Shown: positions 45,323 through 54,226 of the stretch, in pieces
Layout: each line of letters opens with the position of its first letter
Position numbering within the stretch: the stretch's first letter is position 1
Assembly (NCBI GenBank): GCA_963818775.1
Contig: CAWFUF010000024.1
Coordinates: forward strand, 62,001 to 126,000
Source of the DNA: JAMXLO01 sp963818775
GTDB taxonomy: Bacteria; Pseudomonadota; Alphaproteobacteria; Acetobacterales; Acetobacteraceae
Direction: 5' to 3'
Length of the DNA stretch: 64,000 bases
Translations under genes and position numbers: made by a program
The notes under the pieces: model-generated
What the model was told of the DNA's origin: nothing
What the model saw: the letters and a program-made list of their open reading frames with translations, nothing else
Database searches by the model: none

Positions 45323-45475
45323 GCCGCGGACTTTGCGGGCGTTGCTATAGGGTGACAGGCGTAGTCGTCCGCAGCTGAAGGCGCGGTTCCCCAAACTGAT
45401 GCCGGGCATGGCGGCCGGGCGCCGACTGCCGTTGCTGGACAGTGTAGCGCTCGGTATGGCGACCCTCGCAATCTG

Positions 45476-45550
45476 TCACCGCAATCCCAGGAAGCTGAGC
45501 ACGGCAGCAATCACCACAATCACGCCAATCAACCAGAAAATGTAATTCAT
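45476..45550 (-). CDS. Tiny membrane protein, 24 residues
   Basis: ATG at 45550 with GAGAGAA upstream. The product MNYIFWLIGVIVVIAAVLSF plus GLR is one membrane helix ending in a basic residue. Proteins almost identical in pattern recur in alphaproteobacteria as unannotated peptides. Context gives no role. Confidence 0.5.
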   Translation of the reverse strand: MNYIFWLIGVIVVIAAVLSFLGLR

Positions 45551-45733
45551 GAGTTCTCTCGCTGGACCTGTGTCGGGTGTCCAACGCCAGCGCCCGTATC
45601 CGGTGAGCATCACGAACGCCCGAGGCGGGTCACATGCAACGGAACAGCCGCCGCGTTGCTGCCAACTTGCCAGCTGTCCCCAACAGGCGGAAGCTGTCGT
45701 CAAATCGCTGAGCTTCCAAAGGAAGGGAACCCA

Positions 45734-46882
45734 ATGCGCTACAATCGAATATCGGCCGATTGCCACCTCGACATGCCGTGGATGCCGCCCGATCTGTTCA
45801 CGTCGGAAGCATCGCAGGAGTTGAAGGACCGCATGCCGTATGTGACCGACGGTCCCGACGGACCGATGTGGGTCACCAAGAACGGCGCCAATTTCGGCCT
45901 AAAGAACGGCGTCGGCCCGAGCGGCGCCAAGCTGATCCCCGGCCAAAATCGCCGCGTCGATATCATGGCGGAGACCGGCCTGTTTGCCGACGGCCAGAAG
46001 GACATCCGCCGCGTCAGCGATCCGCATCTGCGCGCCAAGGACATGGACCGTGACGGCGTCGATGCCGAGGTGATCTTCGGCATCCTCGGCTCTGCCTCCA
46101 AGCTGAAGGACCACGAGGCAGCGGCGGAGATGTTCAGGATCTACAACGACTGGCTGAAGGATTTCTGCAGCGTCTATCCCGACCGCCACATCGGCCTGGC
46201 ATGCCTGCCATACGGCGACGTCGAGTGGGCGGTCGCGGAAATCCACCGCTGCGCCAAGATGGGCCTTAAGGGGCTGGAACTGTCCTGCTCGTGGGACATG
46301 GAGCCGATGTGGCATCCATGCTGGGAGCCGCTGTGGAAGGCCGTCGACGAGGTGCAGTTGCCGCTGCACTTCCATACCTTCCCCACTACGCCGCCGCGCG
46401 CGCGTGAGATGACATCGGGCCAGGTGCGCCGTGCCGCGATGTTCACCGGCGTATCGGCGTTCCAGATGGGACTGATCCACATTCTGGCAGCGATGATCGG
46501 TGCGGGCGTGTTCGAGCGCTATCCGCGTCTGCGCGTGTCGTTCGGCGAGAGCGGCATTGGCTGGATCCCCTACGCGCTCGATCGCATGGACTTTGAGTTC
46601 GAAGACCGGTTCCGCGATCTGATGAAGCTGAAGCCGTCCGAGTACTGGCAGCGCCAGTGCAAGGCGACGTTCCAGTTCGATCCGATCGGACCCAAGCTGC
46701 TCAACGTCAATAACCTGATGACCACCGATACATTGATGTGGGGCTCCGACTACCCGCACACCGACGGCATCTGGCCTGAGTCGACGAAGTATATCGACGA
46801 GCAGTTCAAGGGGCTGTCGGACGAGGACATCCGCAAGATCACCTGCGACAACGCAGCCAAGTTTTACAATTTGACGAACTGA
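45734..46882 (+). CDS. Amidohydrolase family 2 (ACMSD-like) protein
   Basis: 382 residues from the ATG at 45734, preceded by GGAAGGGAA. The metal-dependent hydrolase fold is shown by SADCHLDMP (DxH near the start), LPLHFHTFPT, SFGESGIGWIPYALDRMD and GSDYPHTDGIWP, the typical order of the amidohydrolase 2/ACMSD family that decarboxylates or hydrolyses aromatic acids. Substrate is not predictable. It stands alone on its strand. Confidence 0.88.
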   Translation: MRYNRISADCHLDMPWMPPDLFTSEASQELKDRMPYVTDGPDGPMWVTKNGANFGLKNGVGPSGAKLIPGQNRRVDIMAETGLFADGQKDIRRVSDPHLRAKDMDRDGVDAEVIFGILGSASKLKDHEAAAEMFRIYNDWLKDFCSVYPDRHIGLACLPYGDVEWAVAEIHRCAKMGLKGLELSCSWDMEPMWHPCWEPLWKAVDEVQLPLHFHTFPTTPPRAREMTSGQVRRAAMFTGVSAFQMGLIHILAAMIGAGVFERYPRLRVSFGESGIGWIPYALDRMDFEFEDRFRDLMKLKPSEYWQRQCKATFQFDPIGPKLLNVNNLMTTDTLMWGSDYPHTDGIWPESTKYIDEQFKGLSDEDIRKITCDNAAKFYNLTN

Positions 46883-46895
46883 CAGCCCGCACCCT

Positions 46896-46930
46896 GTCAT
46901 TGCGAGGAGCGAAGCGACGCGGCAATCTCC
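46896..46930. repeat. Dispersed alphaproteobacterial intergenic repeat
   Basis: GTCATTGCGAGGAGCGAAGC followed by GACGCGGCAATC. It is a short inverted repeat (ATTGC...GCAAT) known as a widely scattered element in alphaproteobacterial intergenic DNA. It lies between convergent genes. Confidence 0.75.
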
Positions 46931-46982
46931 ATCTCAGTGAGATCGCTGTCCGCAAGCTCCTCGCTCTGACCAAGGATGCTGC

Positions 46983-47474
46983 TCAGAAAATCCCCGCCGC
47001 CAGCCCCGCTGCGAGCGCCGCGCCAACGTCCCCGCAATGCCCCAGGTCTTCCGCCCCGATCTGCTTGGGCGCGAGAATCGCCTCCGGCGTCTGCGCATGA
47101 GTACAAACAATCAACGGGTCGGCAATCGCACGCAGCCGCCATCCCGTCACGATACGCGCGATCTGCCGTGCGGCATTCTCGCCGTCGCTGCCGGCGCAGA
47201 TCAAGATCGCGTAGGGACGCCCGTTGATACGATCCAGCACGGCATAATAGCTGCGATCGAAGAAGTCCTTCATCTTCCCCGCTAGCGCGGCGAGGTTCTC
47301 CGGTGTGGCGAAGATATACCCATCAGCCGCCAGCACATCATCGCCATCAGCATCTGGCGCAGCCAGCAACCGCACGTCGATGTCAGGCTCGCTCCGTGCA
47401 CCCTGTGCCGCGGCTTCCGCCATCTGGCGTGTGCCACCGGTCAGCGAGTGATATACGATCAGCAGTGTCTTCAT
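46983..47474 (-). CDS. Flavodoxin-like NAD(P)H oxidoreductase family protein
   Basis: 163 residues from the ATG at 47474 (upstream codons in frame lack features). The FMN phosphate loop is YHSLTGGTRQMAEAA; further motifs are DGYIFATPENLAALAGKMKDFFDR (flavodoxin switch) and a C-terminal AGLAAGIF. It carries electrons with bound FMN. It is convergent with the amidohydrolase gene and divergent from the substrate-binding gene, so its partner is not evident. Confidence 0.85.
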   Translation of the reverse strand: MKTLLIVYHSLTGGTRQMAEAAAQGARSEPDIDVRLLAAPDADGDDVLAADGYIFATPENLAALAGKMKDFFDRSYYAVLDRINGRPYAILICAGSDGENAARQIARIVTGWRLRAIADPLIVCTHAQTPEAILAPKQIGAEDLGHCGDVGAALAAGLAAGIF

Positions 47475-47638
47475 GGCCCACCGGCACAGGAGGAACGATG
47501 TCCAGCGCCGTAGACCAGCACACTCTCCGCCCATTGGTCACCGGCCCATCGGCATGGATTGGCGCGGATCTGGCGAAACGCCCGGATGATACGGACTGTT
47601 GAGCTCCGCCCAGTCGCTGGGAGCAGGAAGGGGGTCAT

Positions 47639-49213
47639 ATGTCGTCGGTTTCGCTGGCCGCGCTGTCGCTTTGTGGCCTGCTCTGCGTCGCTGGCGCACA
47701 AGTCTGCGCACAAGCTCCGAGGAATGTGCTGCAGGTGGTGCCGAGCGCGGATGTGGCCGAACTCGATCCCACGCGTGCCGCCAACCAGATCGGGCGCATC
47801 TACTCGCAGATGGTGTTCGACACCCTGTTCGCGCTCGATCAGTCGCTGTCGCCGAAGCCTTTGATGGTGGACAAGGAGGTGATCAGCCCGGACCGGCTGA
47901 CCTACACCTTCAGTCTGCGGCCGGGCCTCAAGTTCCATGATGGCGGCGAGGTCACCACGCGTGATGTGACGACTTCGCTCCAGCACTGGATGGACGGCAG
48001 CGCCACCGGCGGTGAGCTCAAGGCCAGGCTGGCGACCATGAGCATCGTCAATCCGTCGACGTTCACGCTCACGCTGAAACAGCCATTCGGCCTCTTGGAG
48101 TTCCTGCTTGCAGGCCCGGGCGCACCGATTGCCGCGATCATGCGCGAGGCTGACGCCAAGCGCGACGCTTCGGTGTCGATGACCGACCCCATCGGCTCCG
48201 GTCCGTTTCGCTATATCGCGAGCGAACGCGAGAGCGGCCATCGTGTCGTGTTCGATCGCAATCCTGACTACATCCCGCGGACGGAGCCGCCCGATGGCGC
48301 GGCCGGTGCGCGCATTGTCAAGGTTGATCGGGTCGTGTGGCAGATCATGCCGGATCCGGCCACGGCCGCGAACGCGCTGGTGACCGGCGAGGTCGATTTC
48401 TGGGACACGGTTCCCTCGGACATGGTGGCGTTCCTGAAGCAGCATGGCGTCACGGTCCGCCGTACCGCCTCGCTGCCCTCGGTCGCCTGGGTTCGGCCGA
48501 ATTTCGAGCTGCCACCGTTCAACGATGCTCGCGCCCGCCAGGCACTCGCTCTGTTGATCGACCAGAAGGAGTTCATGCAGGCGGTCGCCGGCGAAACGCC
48601 CTGGTCCACCTGCTATTCATTCAGCGTGTGCGGGTCGTTGCTGGGGACCGAGGTCGGATCGGAACCGTACCGCAAGACGGATGTCGCGAAGGCCAGGCAA
48701 CTGCTGGCGGAGGCGGGGTACAAGGGCGAACCGGTTATCGTCCTTGGCACACCGCAACTGCCCATCATCAACGTGATGTCGCAACTTCTTGCGCAACGGC
48801 TGCGCGATGCCGGCGTCAACGTCGATCTTCAGATGGGCGACTGGACCAGCGTGTTCCAGCGCCTGACGACGCGCGGCAAGGGGGGCTGGAACGTGACCGC
48901 GACGTATTCCCTTGGTGGCACCGCGTTCAATCCGCTGACCAATTCGGTACTCGACACCTCATGCGGTCCGAATTCCAGCAGCCGGATGGGCTTTCCCTGC
49001 GATCCCCAGGGTGAAGACCTGCGACACGCCGTGCTTGCCGCGCCAGACGATGCCGCGCGCAAGGCAGCGTTCGAGACGTTTCAGAAGCATATGTGGCAGT
49101 TCATACCGTATGTGCCCGCAGGTCAGTTCGATCAGCAGAACGCGTATGGCAGGAACATCTCGGGCGTGCTGGGCGGCTATGTGATCAGCTACTGGAACAT
49201 CGAAAAGCACTGA
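47639..49213 (+). CDS. ABC transporter substrate-binding protein, family 5
   Basis: 524 residues, ATG at 47639 after GGAAGGGGG. A signal peptide (LAALSLCGLLCVAGAQVCAQ) precedes the SBP-5 fold: RIYSQMVFDTLFALDQ, YTFSLRPGLKFHDGGEV, FRYIASERESGHRVVFDRNPDY. It has no permease or ATPase genes beside it. Its TGA overlaps the start of the PLP enzyme gene, so the ligand may be a substrate of that enzyme, such as a D-amino acid or cysteine derivative; this is inference. Confidence 0.88.
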   Translation: MSSVSLAALSLCGLLCVAGAQVCAQAPRNVLQVVPSADVAELDPTRAANQIGRIYSQMVFDTLFALDQSLSPKPLMVDKEVISPDRLTYTFSLRPGLKFHDGGEVTTRDVTTSLQHWMDGSATGGELKARLATMSIVNPSTFTLTLKQPFGLLEFLLAGPGAPIAAIMREADAKRDASVSMTDPIGSGPFRYIASERESGHRVVFDRNPDYIPRTEPPDGAAGARIVKVDRVVWQIMPDPATAANALVTGEVDFWDTVPSDMVAFLKQHGVTVRRTASLPSVAWVRPNFELPPFNDARARQALALLIDQKEFMQAVAGETPWSTCYSFSVCGSLLGTEVGSEPYRKTDVAKARQLLAEAGYKGEPVIVLGTPQLPIINVMSQLLAQRLRDAGVNVDLQMGDWTSVFQRLTTRGKGGWNVTATYSLGGTAFNPLTNSVLDTSCGPNSSSRMGFPCDPQGEDLRHAVLAAPDDAARKAAFETFQKHMWQFIPYVPAGQFDQQNAYGRNISGVLGGYVISYWNIEKH

Positions 49214-50229
49214 TGAGCAACGTTGGTGACGATCGGTACGCCTGGATCCGCGAGCGGATCGCACGTGTGCCGCGCATTCGTCTTGCGCTCACGCCGACCC
49301 CGCTCGAGGAAGCCCGGAACCTGTCGGGCGTCCTGGGTGGCCCGCGCATCCTGATCAAACGCGACGATCTCACCGGGGTCGCGTTCGGTGGCAACAAGCT
49401 GCGCAATCTGGAATTTCGCCTGGCTCGCACGATGGTCGAACGATCCGATACGGTTATTGTCGGACTCGACATCCAATCGAACTCGGCGCGGCAGACGATC
49501 GGGGCATGCAACAAGCTCGGGCTGAAGACCATATTGGTGCTTGAAGGCAGGAAGCCGGATGTCGTGCAAGGCAACCTGCTGGTCGATTACCTGCTCGGCG
49601 CCGAGGTGTTGTTCGCCCCGACGCGAGAGGCGCAGAGAGCGGCGTTGGATGAACGGGCGGCGCATGTTCGGTCCGCCGGCGGCCGCCCGCATATCCTGAA
49701 CGACAATCCGATGTTCGATGTGGCGTCGGCACTTGCCTACCTGGACACCACGCTGGAACTGCTGGACCAGATGAAGTGTCACGATACGCAGCCGACTGCG
49801 CTGTATATGTCCTCCAGCGGCAAGGGTCAGGCAGGCTTGGTGCTGGGCAGGCGCCTGACCAATGCCGGCCATGCGGTGCATGGTGTCACCGCCACCGACG
49901 AATTCCATGTCCCATCCCGTACGGCCGCCATCGCGAACGAAACGCTGGACGTACTCGGCCTGGATATGGGCGTCACGGAGGACGAGATCCTCAATGACCC
50001 GGGTTTCGTCGGTGCCGGCTACGGCATCCCGACAGAGGCATCGGTCGAAGCAACCAGATTGTTCGCACGCACCGAGGGTCTGATCCTCGACCCGGTCTAC
50101 ACCGGCAAGGCTGCCGGCTGCATGGTCGCGCATATCCGGGAGGGCCGTTACACCAGGGGTGACACGCTGGTGTTCGTGCACACCGGTGGGACGCCAGCCA
50201 TCTTCACCTGGAGCGCGCTCTGGCTTTGA
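49213..50229 (+). CDS. D-cysteine desulfhydrase / ACC deaminase family PLP enzyme
   Basis: 338 residues from the ATG at 49213 (ATGA overlap with the substrate-binding gene). The family start TPLEEARNLSGVLGGPRILIKRDDLTG, the PLP lysine in FGGNKLRNLEF, QSNSARQTIG, a phosphate-binding SSSGKGQAG and the end FVHTGGTPAIF all fit tryptophan-synthase-beta-like enzymes acting on D-cysteine, 1-aminocyclopropane-1-carboxylate or L-cysteate. Substrate specificity cannot be read from motifs alone. The epimerase gene follows by 10 bases. Confidence 0.88.
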   Translation: MSNVGDDRYAWIRERIARVPRIRLALTPTPLEEARNLSGVLGGPRILIKRDDLTGVAFGGNKLRNLEFRLARTMVERSDTVIVGLDIQSNSARQTIGACNKLGLKTILVLEGRKPDVVQGNLLVDYLLGAEVLFAPTREAQRAALDERAAHVRSAGGRPHILNDNPMFDVASALAYLDTTLELLDQMKCHDTQPTALYMSSSGKGQAGLVLGRRLTNAGHAVHGVTATDEFHVPSRTAAIANETLDVLGLDMGVTEDEILNDPGFVGAGYGIPTEASVEATRLFARTEGLILDPVYTGKAAGCMVAHIREGRYTRGDTLVFVHTGGTPAIFTWSALWL

Positions 50230-50239
50230 AGGGATGCAC

Positions 50240-51064
50240 ATGCGAGTCCTGGTGAGCGGAAGCAGCGGCCTGATCGGTGGAGCCGTGGTGGAGCATTTAT
50301 TGTCGCAAGGCGATCAGGTCGTTCGATTTGACGTTGCCGAAGGTAACGACGTTCTCGATGCGGAGGACTACGCGGCCGCCGCCCGCGGATGCGACGCGAT
50401 CGTCCACGCCGCGGGTGGGCAGCGGCCGGACGCCTCCAATTCCGGCCAACGCTTCATTACGCACAATGTCACGGGCAACTGGAACATGCTGGAAGCCGCG
50501 CACAATGCAGGTATCGGGCGCGTCGTCACGTTCAGCAGTGTCAATGCGATCGGCGTGTTCCGTGGCGAGGCCGCGCCGGACTACCTGCCGATCGACGATG
50601 ACCATCCGATCCGCCCGCCTACGGCCTACGGAATGGCGAAGCGGCTGATCGAGGAGTTGTGCCGCTGCTATACCGCGACGACGGGAGTGGCGACGGTGTG
50701 CTTCCGGCCGCCTGCGGTCTGCGGCCCGGCTCGCCGTGCCAGGCTCGCAGCAGCGCGCGCTGCCGATCCTGCGGCGGAGTGGACGCCCTACTGGGAGTAC
50801 GGGGCGTGGATCGACGCGCGCGACGTGGCAGGCGCCGTGTACGCAGCGCTGCACCGTTCCGAACGGACGCATCTGACCGCGCTCATCGTTGCGGATGACG
50901 CGACCTCGCCGATTCCGCCACGCGAGCTGGCGAGAAGGCTGCTGCCTGATGTGCCCTGGCGCGGGCCGGAGCCCGCGGATGAGTGGGCGCCGCTGGTGCG
51001 TTCGGATCGCGCACGCGAGGTACTGGGGTGGCGACCGCAGTATCGCTGGCGGAGCGAAGACTGA
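50240..51064 (+). CDS. NAD-dependent epimerase/dehydratase (extended SDR)
   Basis: 274 residues from the ATG at 50240, which is spaced well from GAAGGG; an ATG six bases earlier is too close to it. It has the nucleotide site VLVSGSSGLIGGAVV, TFSSVNAIG with the catalytic serine region and TAYGMAKRLIEEL (YxxxK). The C-terminal half is that of sugar-nucleotide epimerase-like proteins. It closes the operon of the substrate-binding and PLP genes. Confidence 0.85.
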   Translation: MRVLVSGSSGLIGGAVVEHLLSQGDQVVRFDVAEGNDVLDAEDYAAAARGCDAIVHAAGGQRPDASNSGQRFITHNVTGNWNMLEAAHNAGIGRVVTFSSVNAIGVFRGEAAPDYLPIDDDHPIRPPTAYGMAKRLIEELCRCYTATTGVATVCFRPPAVCGPARRARLAAARAADPAAEWTPYWEYGAWIDARDVAGAVYAALHRSERTHLTALIVADDATSPIPPRELARRLLPDVPWRGPEPADEWAPLVRSDRAREVLGWRPQYRWRSED

Positions 51065-51195
51065 ACGTGCCCGACTGTCGGTTGCCACGGCCGCTCAGGA
51101 CGACGATGCTCGCCTCATACCAAGCGCTGGGTCGGCCCTTTACGGGCGCCCCCCAAGTCCGATCCCTTTATACGGGAGATAAAAGGAGGTAGACG

Positions 51196-53370
51196 GTGAC
51201 GAGAACGAATAGCGCGCGCGGCGCGGTCGCCTCTGCACTCCTGCTGCTCCTGCTCGCTCGGCCGGCTTCAGCGCAAGTCTCGGCCTCGGACGCGACCATC
51301 CATGTCGGTGCGAGCGCAATCGGCGGCGTCGTGACCAGTGCAAAGGGCCCGGAAGCCGGCGTTTGGGTGATCGCGGAGACGAATGACCTCCCGACCAAAT
51401 ATGCCAAGATCGTTGTTACCGACGACGCTGGTCGCTATCTGCTGCCCGATCTACCGCCCGCGACGTATGAAATCTGGGTCCGCGGCTACGGGCTAGCGGA
51501 CTCGAAACGAATTCGCGCCAAGCCAGGCGAACGCCTCAATCTCGCCGCTTCGATCGCAGCGGACGCACATCAGGCGGCGCAAATCTACCCCGCGATCTAC
51601 TGGTACTCGATGCTGAAAATTCCGGACGAGAGCCTCTTCTCGGGCCCGACGCGCGACCCGAATATGCCGGACAGCATGACGAGCCAACTGCAATGGCTGA
51701 ACGTCGTGAAGACGAACGGCTGCATCACCTGCCATCAGATCGGTAGTTTGGCAACGCGCACTATCCCGAGCGCGCTAGGCCATTTCGGCAATTCCACCGA
51801 CGCCTGGGAGCGCCGTATCCAGTCGGGCCAGGCGAGCACCGAGATGGTGACAAATATCGGCAATTTCGACACGAGACTGGCGTTGACCAATTTCGGCAAC
51901 TGGACGGATCGAATAGCCGCAGGCGAACTCCCGGCCGCGACTCCTCCGCGTCCAAGCGGCATCGAGCGCAACATCGTCATCACCGAATGGGATTGGGCCA
52001 GCCCTAAGACGTATCTCCATGATGCCGTCTCGACGGACAAACGCAATCCGACCGCGAACGCCTATGGCCGGATCTATGGTTCCCCCGAGTTGAGCACCGA
52101 CGATATTCCTGTGCTCGATCCGATCAAGAATGTCGTCACGACAATTCGCGAGCCGGTCTCCGATCCGAACACCCCGAGCGCGAAAGACGAGCATCCGCAG
52201 TTCGCGCCCTCCCCCTATTGGGGTGACGACTTGATCTGGGACAGCCAGTCGATCGTCCACAACCCCATGTTCGACAGCAAAGGCCGGGTGTGGTTCACCG
52301 CCCGCATCCGGGCCGCCGAAAATCCTGCGTTCTGCAAGGCAGGCTCCGACAATCCCTCAGCGAAGCTGTTCCCGCTCGCGACATCGGGGCGCCAGTTCTC
52401 GGTCTATGATCCAGGCACGCGGAAATTCCAGTTGGCTGATATCTGCTTCTCGACCCTGCACCTGCAATTCGGCTTTGATCCGGACGACACGCTCTGGTCG
52501 AGTGCCGGCGGCGGCCAAGTGCTCGGCTGGCTCGACAGCAAGAAATTCCTGGAGACCGGTGACGCCGCAAAGTCGGAGGGCTGGACGCCGTTCATTGTCG
52601 ACACGATTGGCAACGGCAAGCGCGACGCGACAACCCCTTATACTGAGCCTGGTCAGCCGATCCAACCGGGCAAGGATGCGCGGATCGCGGTTGGTCTCTA
52701 CGCCGTCTCGCCCGATCCCGCGGGCGGAATCGTCTGGGGCTCGGTGCAACAATCGCTTGGGCCAGGCGCAATCGTGCGTGTCGACCTCGGATCTGATCCG
52801 CCGGCCACCGCGCTTACCGAATACTACAAAATTCCCGCCCCCGGTTACGGCTTGCGCGGCATGGATGTGGATAGCAAAGGCATCGTGTGGACGGCGCTCG
52901 CGAGCGGTCAGTTCGCGAGTTTCGATCGCCGCAAATGTGAGGGGCCGCTGAACGGGCCGTCTTCCGCCTCCGCCGTGCTGTGTCCGGAGGGTTGGTCCTT
53001 CTATCCGTTTCCCGGGCCGAATTTCGCCGGCGTGAAGGGACCGGGCAGTGCAGAAGCGAGCTATTATACCTGGGTCGATCAGCACGACGTATCCGGCCTG
53101 GGACCGGAGACGCCGATCGCCACCGGCAACGAATCCGACGCCCTTTTCGCCCTGGTCAGTGGCCGGTTTGTCACGATCCGAGTCCCTTATCCGCTCAACT
53201 TCTATGCCAAAAATCTGGACGGCCGCATCGACGATCCGAATGCCGGCTGGAAGGGGCGGGGACTTTGGACAACAAACGGGAACCGAACGCCCCAACATCT
53301 CGAAGGCGGCGCCGGGACGCGGCCCAAAGTTTACCATATCCAGTTCAGGCCCGACCCTCTGGCGGGTTAG
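51196..53370 (+). CDS. Monoheme carboxypeptidase-regulatory-like periplasmic protein
   Basis: 724 residues from a GTG with GGAGG six bases upstream. After a signal peptide (ALLLLLLARPASAQ), residues 35-120 form a carboxypeptidase-regulatory-like beta domain (AGRYLLPDLPPATYEIWVRG), followed by a single c-type heme motif CITCH (C176, C179, H180) and then a long propeller-like region (VWFTARI, VWTALASGQFASFDRR). No other heme motif appears. It probably transfers electrons for, or senses, a periplasmic reaction. It is not in an obvious operon. Confidence 0.75.
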   Translation: MTRTNSARGAVASALLLLLLARPASAQVSASDATIHVGASAIGGVVTSAKGPEAGVWVIAETNDLPTKYAKIVVTDDAGRYLLPDLPPATYEIWVRGYGLADSKRIRAKPGERLNLAASIAADAHQAAQIYPAIYWYSMLKIPDESLFSGPTRDPNMPDSMTSQLQWLNVVKTNGCITCHQIGSLATRTIPSALGHFGNSTDAWERRIQSGQASTEMVTNIGNFDTRLALTNFGNWTDRIAAGELPAATPPRPSGIERNIVITEWDWASPKTYLHDAVSTDKRNPTANAYGRIYGSPELSTDDIPVLDPIKNVVTTIREPVSDPNTPSAKDEHPQFAPSPYWGDDLIWDSQSIVHNPMFDSKGRVWFTARIRAAENPAFCKAGSDNPSAKLFPLATSGRQFSVYDPGTRKFQLADICFSTLHLQFGFDPDDTLWSSAGGGQVLGWLDSKKFLETGDAAKSEGWTPFIVDTIGNGKRDATTPYTEPGQPIQPGKDARIAVGLYAVSPDPAGGIVWGSVQQSLGPGAIVRVDLGSDPPATALTEYYKIPAPGYGLRGMDVDSKGIVWTALASGQFASFDRRKCEGPLNGPSSASAVLCPEGWSFYPFPGPNFAGVKGPGSAEASYYTWVDQHDVSGLGPETPIATGNESDALFALVSGRFVTIRVPYPLNFYAKNLDGRIDDPNAGWKGRGLWTTNGNRTPQHLEGGAGTRPKVYHIQFRPDPLAG

Positions 53371-53428
53371 CGGTGTCCGCACATGGCTACGTTCAACCCC
53401 GCCCGGGAACAGCCATCGGATCGGGCGG

Positions 53429-54226
53429 CTAGTACGGCCGCCAGTCGATCGGAGCATACGGCTGCTCCAGGCCGTCCACCGGGACGTTCCGCCCGTTGAT
53501 CCAGTGCGCGCGCGGCGAGGCGAGAAACACGATGACGTCGGCCACCTCCTCAGCCGTGCCGAGGCGCCCCATTGGGAAACCGCCCCGCACGTAGTCGTCA
53601 TAGTTCGCCTGGTTGGCGAGGCGGTAGCGATCCCAGCCATTGCCCTCGACCAGGATCGAGCCTGGCGACACGGTGTTCACCCGCACGCCATGCGGCACGA
53701 ATTCCAACGCCCAGCGTTCGGTATCGAAGATCAGCGCTGCCTTCGCCGCACCATACTGACCCGAACCGACAAGCTGCGGCGTCCAGCCGGAGATCGACGA
53801 CACGTTCACCACGGTGGCACCGGCGCGTCCGCGCATATGCGGCAGCGCAAGCCGCATCATGCGCACGGTCTGCACCAAATTCCTCTCCAGCGCGCCGCGC
53901 CATTCCTCATCCGTGCTGTCGGCGATCTGGCGTCCGCCGCCACCTCCGCCGACATTGTTGATCAGAATGTCGATGCCGCCGAACGCCGCCACCGATGCGA
54001 GCACAAGGCGCGCCGCATCGTCCGGCTGTGTGACGTCAGCGACCTCGCTCACCACCGTTGCGCCGCTGGCGCGCAACGCAGTCTCGGCGGCACGCAGCGC
54101 ATCACCCGAGCGCGCTGACAACATCAGCCGGCAGCCTTCTGCGGCGAAGGCGTGCGCGGTGGCCAGGCCGATGCCGCGACTGGAACCAGTAATCAGCGCG
54201 ACCTTGTCCTTCAGGCGCAGATCCAT
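53429..54226 (-). CDS. Short-chain dehydrogenase/reductase
   Basis: 265 residues from the ATG at 54226, which overlaps the CoA-transferase stop by one to four bases; the longer frame to 54475 is inside that gene. Motifs: ALITGSSRGIGLATA, ILINNVGGG, VNVSSISGW, YGAAKAAL (YxxxK) and the PG motif VSPGSI. It is the last gene of the minus-strand CaiB/GrdB-like operon, so it likely processes a CoA-ester or related substrate. Confidence 0.9.
   Translation of the reverse strand: MDLRLKDKVALITGSSRGIGLATAHAFAAEGCRLMLSARSGDALRAAETALRASGATVVSEVADVTQPDDAARLVLASVAAFGGIDILINNVGGGGGGRQIADSTDEEWRGALERNLVQTVRMMRLALPHMRGRAGATVVNVSSISGWTPQLVGSGQYGAAKAALIFDTERWALEFVPHGVRVNTVSPGSILVEGNGWDRYRLANQANYDDYVRGGFPMGRLGTAEEVADVIVFLASPRAHWINGRNVPVDGLEQPYAPIDWRPY

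Noticed and set aside
52357..53640. 427-residue minus-strand frame
   Set aside because: Antisense to the monoheme protein gene; no start context or domain.
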